From contig OZ010794.1 in the NCBI GenBank assembly GCA_963932465.1, positions 446,602,502 to 446,666,501 of the forward strand: a stretch of 64,000 nucleotides of DNA, read 5' to 3'. Origin of the DNA: Maratus speciosus. Lineage: Eukaryota > Arthropoda > Arachnida > Araneae > Salticidae. The translations under genes were made by a program, and so were the position numbers. The notes under the pieces are model-generated. The model did no database searches. It worked only from the letters and a program-made list of their open reading frames with translations, and was not told the origin of the DNA. This document shows, piece after piece, positions 1-11,870 of this stretch; positions within the stretch are counted from its first letter, which is position 1, and each line of letters starts with the position of its first letter.

Positions 1-984
1 AAAGAAAAGTAGTAGAATAGCAAAATGAGAGAATAATTAAAAATTATAAGTCATAAATTTTATGTTATAGTAAATAACCGGTCAAGGCTGAGTATTACTC
101 GTGTATAGAGGGTTCCGTACACTAAATATATGAAGTAGTAACTGGGCATTGCATTACACAAATATATATGATTAAAAGTTGTTATATAGGCTTTAAAAGC
201 CGATGGTGCATAGAGTTACTCCGCCCGTATCTTTATGTATGTCCAAACCGTCCATGTCTTTAAGGGTTAGGCAGCCTAAGAGAGACTGCTCAGGGCCGGC
301 TAGGCCTGCCCCTTAGAGCTTAACGTCTCTCCCGGTATGTTCCCCGACACGTTGGCAGCTAATTACTGATAATATTTTTCGAAAATTATTATCAATAATC
401 CTTTTATACTTCTGCGATGATAGATACCTCCAGCGCTCCTCAACTCCTTTGCTGAACGCCCGAAAAACGAAATTTGTGTATTGTGCGTAACGGAAAAATG
501 CGATTTTCTGAAAGACTATGTGACCTAGGGTAATCGCTATAGTTTTCCTGGAAGGTCTAAATTAACTTTTACAACACCTAATTTTTTTATAATTTCAGTT
601 TCACTAGATTCTGAAATAGAGGGGGAGGTATCATATTTTTTCATTACATATTCTCTCTGAATATCTCTGAATATCTCATGATATCTCTGAAAATATAATA
701 CCTAAAATTAAAAGAAATATATTTTTGAGTTCGGCATTACGAACGGTTTTACACGAAACCCCACACGATATAAAAAAAAAGATTTTTTTTTTTTCAAGTA
801 ACTTAATTAGCCTCTCTACGTTTTCCCTAAATATATTTCTGAATGGTTAATAATCTATAAATATGTGGGCTAGTATACTTTATTACTTTAACCAATTTGA
901 ACTTTCCACGTTCTATAGTTTACGATTAAAATGGCTGTGACAGACAGATAGACACAGGCGTAATCTTATAATGGTTCCATTTTA
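1..984. other. AT-rich non-coding DNA, left edge
   Basis: No credible coding exon or structured RNA was recognised here. The stretch is AT-rich with short mononucleotide runs, for example a T run near 781-795. It is presumably intron or upstream DNA of the EML-like gene, whose first exon in the window starts at 4105 in the middle of a WD repeat. Earlier exons must therefore lie outside the window. Confidence 0.5.
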
Positions 985-1107
985 GGTAGATTTCGTATGA
1001 AATACTACCTATTGGGATCGTTCCTATGTTGGAATTTCTGAAAAATTTTTGCAGATCTACACCGATCATGACTCCTAGAACCCAAAACCACCCTCAGTAA
1101 AAAACTT

Positions 1108-1152
<45 letters not shown>

Positions 1153-3520
1153 GTGTGTATATGTATATGTATCTATCTATCTATATATATATCACTTTCT
1201 TCTGGACACGATAACTTTCGTAATTCTGCACCAATCTGATACAAAACTGATCCAAATTGATACATAAAATCAAAGGGCATAAAATCTCGGTCAAGTTCGT
1301 TAATGGGCAAAATTGGACCAAGGGGATGGAAATAGGGAGGGGTTTTGTGAAAACCGAAACCCCCCCCCCCATAACTTCTTAATTTTTGTACATATCAAAT
1401 CAGTTTAAAGTTTTTATTACTTCTAAAAATAGGGCCAAAATTTTATGTATCACAGATTTTTGATAAAGTTAAAAATGGGCTCAAGGGGTGCAGAAAATAG
1501 GGTTTTTGGGAGAAAAAAATTCATAACTTCGTCAATTCTCAAGATATCAATTCCAATTAATTTTATTATAAATCTCCTTAATATTATCTACAACTTTTAT
1601 ATTCACAAGTTTTTGATAGGACCAATTCGTACCGCAAAAAAAATTAAAAACGAAAACAAAAAGGGGGTTTGAAGAAGTAAAGAATCCATAACTCCGTCAA
1701 TCAAAAGATATAAAATCCCCATGAATTTATCATATATCTTCTTAATATTGTCTACAACATCTATATAGACAAGTTTTGGATAGGACCCATTCTTACAGCA
1801 AAAACAAATTAAAAATACATAGCGGTTGAAGAAAAAAATCATCTAAGTAAGTGTGTATTCAAATCCAAACTGCGTATTTTCTTACTCATTTTACAATTCA
1901 TTTTTGCTCTCAAAGGCTTCTAATTGGTACGTTTTCTTACTCAGAAACTATATAATGTACCGTAATGGTCGATTTTTTGATAGAGGCAGAATATATTTTT
2001 AAAAATGCTGTTAAAGTGAGCATTTTGAACCGAATTTCCCGAAGCGGATTGTGTTGGAAAAATCATTGCATTAAGGATGCACTCAAATCCAAACTGCTTA
2101 TTTTCTGACTCATTTTTAAATTCATTTTTGCTCTCAAATGCATTTAATTGGTAGATTCGCTTATTCAGAAACTATATAATGTACCGCAATGATCGATTTT
2201 TTGATAGAGGCAGAATATATTTCAAAAAAATATGTCAAAGTGGGCATTTTGAACGGAATTTCCCGAAGCAATTGTGTTATCACTTTCTTCTGGACACGAT
2301 AACTTCCGCAATTCTACACAAATCTCTTCCAAACTGATACATAAAATCAAGGGACATAAAATCTCGGTCAAGTTCGTTAAGGGGCAAAAGCGGACAAAGG
2401 GGATGGAAATAGGGAGGGGTTTTGTGAAAACCGAAAAACCCCATAACTTCTTAATTTTTGTACATATCAAATCAGTTTAAAGTTTTTATTACTTCTAAAA
2501 ATAGCGCCAAAAATTCATGCATCACAGATTTTTGATAAAATTTAAAATAGGCTCAAGGGGCGCAAAAAATAGGGTTTTAGGGAGAAAAAAATTCCTTACT
2601 TCGTCAATTCTCAAGATATCAAATCCAATAATTTTATTATACATCTCCTTAATATTATCTACAACTTTTATATTCACAAGTTTTTGATAGGACCAATTCG
2701 TACCGAAAAAAAAACGAAAAAAAAAAAAAAAAAAGAAGGTTGAAGAAGAAAATTTTTCATAACTCCGTCAATTCACAAGATATAAAATCTCCATGAATTT
2801 ATCATATATCTTCTTAATATTGTCGTCAACATTTATATAGACAAGTTTTTGATAGGGCCAATTCTTAAAGCAAAAACAAATTAAAAACACATAGCGGTTG
2901 AAGAAAAAAATCATCTTATTAAGGGTGCATTCAAATCCAAACTGTCTATTATCTTGCTCATTTTTAAATTTATTTTTGCTCTCAAACGCATCCAATTGCT
3001 AGATTCTCTTATTCAGAAACTATATAATGTACAGTAATGATCGATTTTTTGATAGAGGCAGAATGTATTTCAAAAAATGATGTCAAAGTGGGCATTTTGA
3101 AGAGAATTTCCCGAAGCGATTGTGTTAGAAACGAAAAATATTGCCCTACTGAGAAAATAATGGTTTATTAATCAAGTTTTAATTAATTGAAAGAAAAATA
3201 AAAACACAGGTCGCTTATAAATCTTTTCAAAAATCACGTCAGCATGTTTCATATTTTTTTTTTATTAAAAATTAATCTGAAAATGTGCCAGAAAATTTCG
3301 AGTTGTTGAGTATGGAAAAATATTTTTTTAATATCGCCTTAACATGATTCTGATAAAACCAGCTATTTTATAAAAAAGGAAATATAAACTCGTCAAAAGC
3401 AGACAGATAAAACTGTTAAAGTGGATTTATATCTAATAATGATTTAGTTTTTGTTGGTGAAATTAGTATACTTAACTTCGAAATCTACCTCTGCCTGTAG
3501 GCCGGGCCGGCAGGGATTTT
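985..3520 (+). mobile_element. Internally repetitive non-autonomous element, copy 1
   Basis: The left part begins AGGTAGATTTCG at 985 and the reverse complement CGAAATCTACCT sits at 3479-3490. It is followed by a short GC-rich tail ending GGCAGGGA near 3520. The same segment, with the same two ends and tail, occurs inverted at 26180-27970, which defines the unit. Both copies are bordered by TTTT, a possible target duplication. Inside, a block of about 210-240 bp recurs at about 1840-2050, 2070-2280 and 2920-3125, and a larger block starting CTGGACACGATAACTT recurs at about 1200 and 2285. No coding capacity was seen and the superfamily is not recognised. Confidence 0.6.
1108..1192. repeat. TA/TG/TATC microsatellite
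   Basis: Alternating TA passes into a GT run and then into TATC units. It lies at the same place inside the element as the GATA microsatellite of the inverted copy (about 27795-27832), so the two copies have diverged at this slippery site. Confidence 0.85.
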
Positions 3521-3664
3521 TTGCTTTTCAAGTATGGAACCCTATAAATTGAGTAACAAAAATGCCAGGTCGGAGCTCCCTTTGGAGTTTTATGACGATG
3601 TTCTTGAAAAAGATCATATGACTATAATTGAATAAATGTAATTTTTTTTCTTGTACATATTTGT

Positions 3665-3925
3665 TCATGAGTACATGAATAAACATAGGTCGTTGTTAAT
3701 GAATAAATATAAATTGTTGTTCATGAAAAAAAGGCATTTGTTGAATATAAGCTGCACTGCATCTTTTAGACAAAAAAAATTCATAAGACCTGATATTCCT
3801 GAAAATAACATCCCCGTCTTATTTTCAGGATGACTAACGTAATAACTAACGGCGCCAGTGAAGTACTTATCTAACTTGGCATCTATTCCACGGGCACTAC
3901 CTGCACCACCTTTGCTGTATAGCAT
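3665..3925 (-). other. Unrecognised short open frame, weak
   Basis: A minus-strand frame reads through codons giving KGGAGSARGIDAKLDKYF and then VSYYVSHPENK before running into low-complexity sequence. The first 50 or so residues look more protein-like than the surrounding AT-rich DNA. No family was recognised and no start context or splice site secures it. It could be a decayed transposon or retrogene fragment, or chance. Confidence 0.2.
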
Positions 3926-4104
3926 TTCTTAAAGCTAATAATATCTAAATTGCCTTTTCATTAATTAAATTTTAACTGGTATAGCATTTTACATAATAGG
4001 CAATATAGCTAAAGCATTTTGCTGTAAAATAATGTGTGTTTTGTTTAAAATAGCATTCTAGTAGCACTTTGCACATTATTTCAATTTAATTTCCATATAA
4101 ATAG

Positions 4105-4261
4105 GTTGATCTGTGCTGTGTGGGGTTTCATCCTGATGGAAAAGCTATAACTGCTGGTGGAACCAATGGAAAACTTCTTGTCATGCATGCGGATGGTGGT
4201 CTAGTCGTGGCTACAATATCCGTTGCCGATGTTGGCTTAAAAGCTTTAGGGTACGATCCTG
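4105..4261 (+). CDS. EML-family WD-repeat protein, internal exon A
   Basis: First visible exon of an echinoderm microtubule-associated protein-like (EML) gene. It follows an AG acceptor at 4103-4104 and ends at a GTAAGT donor, leaving one base of a split glycine codon. It encodes 52 residues including VGFHPDGKAITAGGTNGK and KALGYDP, which align in order with the EML WD-blade pattern 'GFHPxGxxLAxGTxxGxWxVLD ... VxYxPxG'. EML proteins bind microtubules through an N-terminal coiled coil and a tandem atypical beta-propeller. Only the propeller end is present here. Phase joins perfectly to exon B at 5189. Which EML paralogue this is cannot be decided from this portion. Confidence 0.82.
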
Positions 4262-5188
4262 GTAAGTATAAAAAGCACGGCAAAATATCCCAGACGGTAC
4301 GCGCTATAGGCAAAGGGTATATGCTGTAGTTTTACTTGAGAAACAGAGTGTATACGGAGTTTCCTTTAAAAATCCATAAGATATACGGTGTATATTGCCG
4401 CACACCCTCCACTATAGTTCTGTGTTCAGTTTCATTTCGGGATAAGAAGTTATAGCTTCTCTCAGGTCCAAAAATTTGAAAAGATAAGATTATAAAATTT
4501 TCTCATGTACGAGATTCGTATTTACAATAATTTCACATTTAAATTGTAATAGTTACTTATAATATCTATCTTCAAATAGTTTTGCAATTTAATGACCAAT
4601 TTCTAATATTTTAGCGATAGTCTATATTACCCGTTTTTAACACTTTCGAACATAGTTGAAAAGAATTCATGAATTCAGTTTGTCTGTCCCTCTGTCCATG
4701 CTCTAACTCGCGTACATGTAATCTGGTTACCATGTAATTAATATATAATGTATGTTATTGAGGTTTACCATGGCATTTTCGGTCTCGAAAATAAACTGTG
4801 CAGCATTTATAGGTAGTTTACAGGTGCACTCATTGCAGGGAGAAGATAGGAGATTTAATAATTTTAAAACACATAAAGAGATAAGATTAGGATAAGTTGA
4901 TTTTTAAAGACATGAATGTAAAAGAAATAAGAATTAAAAATTACCTTGTACGGGAGTATTCGTGGAAGTGGAGAGGGAGTCACCATAATCAAAAAGTTCC
5001 TCTTGTTTAATCATTTTAAATCCTTAGGAAAAATAAATTTTATTGTTTTGTTGTTATTTTTCAAAATTATTAGAGACAAAGAAAGTTTTTTTAATTAAAT
5101 TTCAATATGCAAAGTGAGATAATGGCACTCTCCTGTTCCCTTTAGCTGAAACCCTTGTGGAGATTAAATATTCTTATTTATTCCACAG
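4262..5188 (+). other. EML intron between exons A and B
   Basis: A GT-AG intron of 927 bp. It contains one copy (about 4600-4860) of a dispersed repeat with a TGTCTGTC-rich stretch followed by GCTCTAACTCGCG. A second copy lies at about 8395-8800. Nothing else was recognised. Confidence 0.7.
4600..4860 (+). repeat. Dispersed repeat R2, copy 1
   Basis: Shares with 8395-8800 a run that begins GTTGAAAAG, passes through a TGTCTGTC-rich tract to GCTCTAACTCGCGTA, then a 'GCCATG/ACCATG' block and a downstream 'GCATTTA...TTTACAG' block. The order and spacing are kept. It is probably the 3' part of an interspersed repeat, but no coding sequence is present, so no superfamily is assigned. Confidence 0.5.
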
Positions 5189-5286
5189 GTGGATCTATGT
5201 TAGCGATTGGTTGTGAAGATGGAAACATATATGTGTGTGAAGCACGAAACCAAGGATATTTGTATAAAATGCAGAAAGTCCTTAGA
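5189..5286 (+). CDS. EML-family WD-repeat protein, exon B
   Basis: Preceded by a pyrimidine tract and CACAG, and followed by GTAAGTATT. It completes the split glycine of exon A and encodes GGSMLAIGCEDGNIYVCEA then RNQGYLYKMQKVLR. This matches the EML pattern 'PDGxxLAIGSxDNxIYIY...GxxYxxxxxxxG'. It ends in phase 0 and joins exon C at 12403. Length is 98 bp. Confidence 0.85.
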
Positions 5287-6419
5287 GTAAGTATTGAAAT
5301 TCTCATCAATATTCAAACTTAATTATTTTACATAGAAACTAACTAATATAGTATGAGCATAGTGATAACAATAAATGTAACAATTATTCAAATATCAGTT
5401 CTTCCTTATCTATACTACAAAGCAAAAGCATGTCCAACACTAACATTGACATCTCCAACGATTGTGGCAACAACATGGAGTATCATTACTTTCGTTTTTA
5501 TTGCGCGTATATCCGTTTCTAAATATCACACATTTTCTTCATTACCGAATAGGGAAAAATTATATTTTTAAATGCAATTTCTGTCAAAATTGTAACTCAA
5601 TTTACTAATGTCTTAGGATTTTTTAACAATTTTCAAGCATTCGTTTCTTAATCTATCTCACCAATAAACATTCATTTGCTACCAATAATCTAAAGTAACA
5701 TTTCCAGTAATATAATTAATATGTAACATAAGGTGAAAGTGGCAACGTTACAAGAATAGCAATGGATTGTCCAAGTTTGGAGAGAGTTCTTTCTTCAGCT
5801 TCATCGCCTAATTCATTTTTTTCCATTTCTTAAAGCGAAAAAAATATTTGATCTAATTTCTTTGAATTTTTGTACATAGATAGATTATAAGCAAGGTTAG
5901 ACTACTGACTGCTTATACATATTTTAAATCAAAAAAGTGTCTGTGAATAACACTGGCATCATATTATTGCCGGTGGCAAAGACCAAATCCATAAATTTTG
6001 ATTTTACTGCGAGTGTTTAGCTTCTAAATATCGCATAGAGAAACAGAATGACTTTAAAATGCAATTGGTTTAAAACCTGTACATCAATTCAGAAATATTT
6101 TGTAGTTTTTACAACAATTTTACAGCATGATTTTTTTTTTTTTTACTACGCTAAAGAGGCGAAGGGCATAAAATTCTATTACCGCAGATTAATCCGTTTG
6201 CACCTAAAATAATGTAAACAAGCAGGAAGCAGGAATTCTACTTTTCCAGAATTTAGTGTCGTCCTGATGGAAAAAAAAAAAGAAAAAGCTATTATTATTA
6301 TTACAAGGTGGAATCCGTCGAATTTTGACGAAAAATTTTTTTAAGAAGGAACTGTTTCATTAATTTATAATAAACCTACAAAATTAGTTACAATTTAAAA
6401 AAATGCATCTTATATTGGT

Positions 6420-7330
6420 TACTCTAATTCTCAAACAATTATTATTTTAACCTTTTTATAAAGACACTCTAAATTTTTGTAAAATTTTGCTTTTTATCAG
6501 TGTGTGATTTCAATTGTGTTATTTTCAAAAGTGAAGCATTTCCACCTGTGAGGAATTTCAAAGCCGCTGGAGTGAAAAGGATGCACTTCTACAAAACTTT
6601 TTTCAGATTTTAGACTTAAAATACACGCTTTTATTTTATATAAAATGACGTCATTTGCATCCGCTGAAAAATTCCACATTTACGATCCAGTCTTAAACAA
6701 CATCAATAGAAAAGTATGCATATGACGTCACTATCGCGGAATAACACAAACCCAGAAAAAAGTGATGCAGCAAACTCGGCAAAGAAAAAAAGCGTCTATC
6801 TAATGTTTCATATGACTTCATTTGTTTGTAACATTAATATGGATTCTTAAAATTAAATATAGTTTATAATAGCTCCATGTTTTATTAGAAATCATTCATT
6901 TATATTTTTTCAAAATAGCACGTATTTTAATTAAAATTTTTTTTCAGTTGTTATGGCAACAAAAAGATATAGTAATTTACACTTTTCCAACTATTTTCCC
7001 TTTACTTTCTACAGAAATGGAGTACTTCAGTTGCCACCATTGCAGACAGGGCATTAAAAACTACGAAAAAGTTAATACCTCAAAAATAAACTGAGATGCA
7101 GTTTTTCAAACAAATTGCAGTTAAAAGTACTTTTTCCTCCTAAACAAATGTGTAAAAATTGAAACTGTACGATGCTTAGAAGTTAAAAAAATTGCAGTAG
7201 AGATTATCAGTATTTAACCATACAATGATGCATCTGCTTCGTTTTACGGCTGACTTATGTGACGTAACGTTATTTTTAGAGACGATATTTTAATTGTTGC
7301 CTGAAAGAAATAGCATATCGGGTCGGGGCT
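6420..7330 (+). repeat. Dispersed repeat R1, copy A
   Basis: Closely similar over several hundred bases to 22020-22745, partly to 20690-20930, and in inverted form to 38745-38975 plus 39890-40060. Shared landmarks are TATAAAGACACTCTAAATT, ACACGCTTT followed by TGACGTCA-type motifs, and a TACTTT...TTTCCT block. No coding sequence or clear ends were seen, so it is left unclassified. Confidence 0.6.
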
Positions 7331-7683
7331 AATAATTCAGTATTTGTTTATTTCCATGTAACATTCCATAACTAAATTGCGAATGAAATTAAAACTTCAC
7401 AAATCAATAAATAAGTAAATAAAACACGAATTTAACAGACATTTAATTGAACTACGCACTTAAACACTGAAATAATCAGAATAAAAAAGGTTGCTGTAAA
7501 TAGTTAAATCTTTAGTGATTAATCGCTGATACGCGCTTAATACGAAATTACCAAAAAATGCTTTTTATTGTTGTTCTTGGGCAATCTAAGAAAACAAAAT
7601 AAACAGAAAAAATCTATTATTGTTTTCAATTAAGCGATTTTCGCCTACATTCTGTACACGGTCAGTATCTGGATTATCTCTAA

Positions 7684-7884
7684 CCCTTTCCGGCGCAGTG
7701 GGATCACCTAATTTTAATTACAAACTTACAAACGGCACCAAGAATATTTTAATAAAATTTAGCTTTTACAGTGAAATTTTAAAGTATAACTATTTCTTAA
7801 TTTCTAAAAAAGTCGTTTGTAAATTCCAGTATCAGTCAATCATTTCGTCATTTTACGAACAGAATTTTTCTGTGCCGGAAAGGG
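7684..7884. mobile_element. piggyBac-type MITE, family B, copy 1
   Basis: Ends are CCCTTTCCGGC on the left and the complement GCCGGAAAGGG on the right, abutting TTAA at 7885-7888 and a CTAA variant at 7680-7683. A CCC...GGG terminus flanked by TTAA is the hallmark of piggyBac insertion. The 201-bp body has no coding capacity. A second copy lies at 48083-48290. Confidence 0.8.
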
Positions 7885-8394
7885 TTAATCCGGGTTTGAT
7901 CATTTAAACAGCTTTTGATAAATTACAAAATTTTATTATTTGGATACATAATTGATACCTTTGCTATATAAAGGCTTTTTCGTGTAGTTGGTGTGGAGTC
8001 TAAAAGATATATTAAATGTAAAGAAATCTAATATTTTTAATTAAAATCGATATCAATCTGTGTTATGTAACAACGGATAATATCGCTCACCCGCAATAAA
8101 AGTGACACATCTCGACAAAAGTAAATTTTACAGGAGAGGCAAATGAGGGAAGTTTCGCATTTTTTTAATGTAACATAAAATGATAGTACTTAACTGTGCA
8201 TGCAGCTGTAAAAGAGTACAAAAAATGCGTAAAACCCTTAAGAATCGAAACATAAAAAAGATAGGGTGGATTTAGTAAATTTATACCCCCACCCTAATAA
8301 ATGTAACCCCTTGATGAGTTGTGACACTTTTCTTGTTGCACAATTTGCCAAGTTCCAGTCGCCTTTCAAAATAGTACGTGCAAAAATGTGAATT

Positions 8395-8800
8395 TTTAAC
8401 ATATTTCAACAAAGTTGAAAAGTGTTTATGAATTCGGTTTGTCTGTCTGTCTGATCGTCTGTCTGCCTACCTGTTTGTCTGTCTATCCGTCTGTGCTCTA
8501 ACTCGCGTAAATATAGTCCGATTGCCATGAAATTCTTAGATATTATTGGGTATCACTATGGAATGTTTTCTATTGTAAATGAAGTCTATAGCATTTACGG
8601 TTCATTTACAGAAACACTCAAAAGAATTCCGGGGCATGGGGTTACATTACGGTGCATGGGGGAAGATCGTTTTCGGTGCATTTTAATGACATCACACTAT
8701 TTTAAACATACTGAAATTTATATATTGCACTGAGGTGTACTACGGCATTTACTGTAGAAAATGGCGTGCATAGAAGTTATCGTTCATTTACAGGGACACA
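8395..8800 (+). repeat. Dispersed repeat R2, copy 2
   Basis: Second copy of the repeat at 4600-4860, with a longer TGTCTGTC-rich run and the same GCTCTAACTCGCGTAAAT and GATTGCCATG landmarks. It lies inside the 8080-12231 element. Confidence 0.5.
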
Positions 8801-9498
8801 CAAAAGAATTTGGCTGACGAAAAAATTTAACTATTGAAGTCCATGAACAATAATTGCTCGAAGAGCGTTTGCAGTTGTGGTACACGTTTTTATATTGAAC
8901 TATTTTTTTAAATATTACTTGGTGTGGATATATTCTATAGGTTATATGCAGGGCTGCACAAAAGTTCTCAAGTTCATTTCCGTGTATTCACGAAAATGGC
9001 TGAATGGAAATTTTCAACTGTGCTATGCGTTTCACTGAACTAATTTTTAGAATACTGTGTAGTATACATACAAATCAATAGATCATATACAGGGCTGCAC
9101 AAAAAAACTGATATTTTTCCGACTTGATTGTAATAGCAGCAATTGAGTTTTTAAATGCGGTAAGAATTTTTCAAATTGCTTATTTAGACATGATATTTCA
9201 CCTTAATAAACTGTGAAGTTTTGTTACAGAAAACTGATTGTGTTGGAAAGTGTTACATAATCTATGCTGGACGTATGATTTTTCGCTCTTGTTTTAAATC
9301 ACAGCGTTTTAACTTTAATATATTATTATTAATTATCAAAAATATTAGTTTGCATCAATATAAGAATCAATCACAGATTCATAACAAGGTTTCTAGGAAA
9401 CTAAATTAAAAGAAAAAGCATATTTCAAAAATTTTATAATTATTATACAACTATAAATAAGTATGCAAGAACTGATTATAAAATTAATAAATCACATA

Positions 9499-9512
9499 GA
9501 CGTAATTACGTC
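9499..9512. repeat. Perfect palindrome GACGTAATTACGTC
   Basis: A 14-base perfect palindrome containing two CRE-like TGACGT half-site cores. It sits in transposon-derived DNA. It may be chance or a protein-binding site and no function is claimed. Confidence 0.5.
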
Positions 9513-9934
9513 ATTAGAATATTTTCTATAACAATGGAAAAATAGAAGAAGAAGGTAAGTATCTTCATTGTGAATGTTATAATGTAGGAAAAAAAGGGGC
9601 ATAACTTTGAGGAATAACGCTTGAAAGCACTCTTGTTTCTTTCGTTTACTCAAAGGAAAGTTTTTCGAATACGCTTTATGTAAAGGTAAAAACTCTTTTT
9701 TACTTCTAGCTTTAAATTCAAACTCAGAAAAATCGCCCTGGTCATAAGAATATTTTACGTTGAATGAAAAAGGTATTGATTTATCAAACCTTAAAATTTT
9801 TGTTCTTGAAAACTGAAGAACGTTACCTTCATTTTCTTTCAGATAATTAATAAGCACACCCCATTTCACCACTCAATTGTTTTAAACCTAAAAAATCAGA
9901 ATGAACTAACTCATTCACTGAAAAATGACGACCC

Positions 9935-10195
9935 GGGGCCTCGGTGGCCGAGCGGTTAAGACACCGCGCTGCCAGCCGCCAAGCATTGAGAGCGGCAGAG
10001 GTCTGCGAGTTCGACTCTCGCTGGCTCCATTGCACACTCTTTGTGGAGCTCCCGGATGTAATTTCTCTGTGTTGTAAATTTCATTATGCTATCTCGTCCC
10101 TGTATATTGACGATGACTTATAAGCGGACCTAGATGTCAAGCACATAAGTCAGATGTATGTGCTAATAACAATCCTTCTATATATAAAAAAAAGT
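9935..10195 (+). mobile_element. tRNA-derived SINE
   Basis: The head (about 9936-10030) is tRNA-like. It has an A box TGGCCGAGCGG and a B box GAGTTCGACTC, a T-arm with stem GCGAG/CTCGC around TTCGACT, and a 3' end GGCTCCA that mostly pairs with GGGGCCT at the 5' side. It looks most like a long-variable-arm (serine/leucine type) tRNA but the anticodon region is degenerate. About 160 bases of unrelated body follow and end in an A-rich tail near 10185-10195. These are the marks of a polymerase III SINE rather than a functional tRNA gene. Confidence 0.8.
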
Positions 10196-11116
10196 TTTGA
10201 TTTGGAAATGGACCAATGAAAATCTGCGTAGATATTCCGGGTAGATCCACATCCAATTTGAATGCTTAAGCATGGCCTTTCATCGTTAATATTAAAAAAA
10301 CTGTTGCATACAAAAATATGAAAATCTGTGGTATTATAGAGAAATGTTTTATAAACACGCTGATGCAGACAGTTTTCAAATCGAAGAATTATTTTAAGAG
10401 ATATTTAATGCTAAAGTTGGACAAAATCGTTCCGTTAAAAAAGTTTTATTGGAGCAAAACCTATACATGAGAATTTAATCATTTTTAGATCATTTTATAC
10501 GTTATAAGTTCCCGGTGTGCAGGTTGTATTTACTTTTCTTATTTGACTCATTTTTTGAGGTTTTATTTCGATTTTAAATTCAAATTTTTAGCATTTCAAG
10601 AGATATTTTTTACAAATTTTAGAAAATGTTATTAATTTAAACTGTTGCCAGTTGTATAAACAGCGCAAACAATGTTTACTTCAAATTAAAAATTTATTCT
10701 ACACGTGACTATTATAAACAGAAAATATAAAAAGCAGGAACTCATTGAAAATTACGTCATAAAAACTATAATTACACGTGAATTTTAAAAGAGACAGAAT
10801 ATTGTAAAATAATAAATTCATAAACATGCGTTAGAAGTCTTAAATAAAAGAATTTACGCCACATTTACGTCACATTACGCTTATTATATAAAATGAACAA
10901 AAAATAATATTGCAAAACAGTTTAAATTTAAAAATTGCTCGAGACATTTATTTGATATTTTAAGATGATCATAATATTTCATTTCTAACAAAAGTATTTT
11001 TACGGAATATTAAAAAGAAAAGTTTGGTGAAAATTACGTCAGATTATAATTCTCAGATTCAAATTATAATTCAATCTTCCGAAATCTTTTTAAAGCCGAT
11101 CAAATTATCAAGCTGT

Positions 11117-11392
11117 TAAGCTGCGTACACACTATCCTTCTAACTGTAATCAGTGTCGGCTTCGTTTGTTCTTGCCACGCGGTGTCTTTGATTTTTAACG
11201 ACTTTAGCAGGAAAGGGACTGATGTCCAGCAAAAGAGGAACCTTTCCTTCAAGTAGAGTCGAGCTCCTTATCTCCTGACCCATTGTTGATTCCCCTCATT
11301 CTTTTGTCAATAAACCGCAGATGGGTTTAGAATAAAAGCTTTTCCAAGAATACTGGACAAGCAGGCAAAATACGCGTGAGTACGCAGCCTTA
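11117..11392. mobile_element. MITE with TAAGCTGCGTAC ends
   Basis: The left end TAAGCTGCGTACACAC is mirrored on the right by GTGAGTACGCAGCCTTA, giving ~16-bp imperfect inverted repeats around a 276-bp body without coding potential. It resembles hAT/PIF-type MITEs, but no target duplication was confirmed. Confidence 0.5.
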
Positions 11393-11584
11393 GAGTCTGC
11401 GGTGTCTGAACGGGGGTTGACGAGCGTAGCTCGTAGGGGGCAGAGCCCCCTAGTAAACAACAACAAAATGACGACCCATCTTTTTGGATTTCTAATCAAT
11501 GCCACGTATTGTCGAGGGATGTAAATTTGGCTGTATTTTTTTTATTTATTTTTCTATTACTGAATGGACAGCATCGCCTTTATT

Positions 11585-11870
11585 TTACATGTGTCCACAG
11601 ATGAAGAATTTTATTGTTATTTTATAGATTATTAGTGTCTTAACACCAGGCATGAATAATGAAATAATATATTTATTTTTATTTTGTCCGTCGCAGTTAT
11701 CACAGTTAAAAGTTAATTCCACATTTTCACCTTCAATACGTGAAGCAATGTCTTGTAAATACATCCACAAATAAATACCTATTTTATTCGCTACGCGTTG
11801 ACCCTCATATTCATTCCAAAAATGACATTCGACAACATCACTACCTACCTGACAAATTGTAAAGTTGTAA
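11585..11870 (-). pseudogene. Transposase remnant with DNCDGQNKN motif
   Basis: The minus strand reads, with interruptions, SDVVECHFWNEYEGQR, then SRIEGENVELTFNCDNCDGQ, NKNKYI and finally KFFICGHM. The D-N/T-C-x-G-Q-x-x-N block following a beta-strand, with a downstream F-x-I-C-G-H, recurs in a widespread family of arthropod transposon proteins (from memory, superfamily not named). There is no start, and frameshifts and a stop are present. It is probably what is left of the coding region of the 8080-12231 element. Confidence 0.5.

Noticed and set aside
1108..1192. CRISPR-like or other short regular repeat array
   Set aside because: Simple dinucleotide and tetranucleotide slippage without spacers.
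9492..9872. 126-codon minus-strand open frame near the SINE
   Set aside because: Rich in Phe, Lys and Leu as expected of AT-rich DNA. No motif, no splice or start context, and it lies inside a transposon. It may be a decayed element protein, but this cannot be supported.
9936..10030. A functional tRNA-Ser or tRNA-Leu gene
   Set aside because: The anticodon region is degenerate and a SINE body with an A-rich tail follows. It has polymerase III boxes but not a sound tRNA fold.
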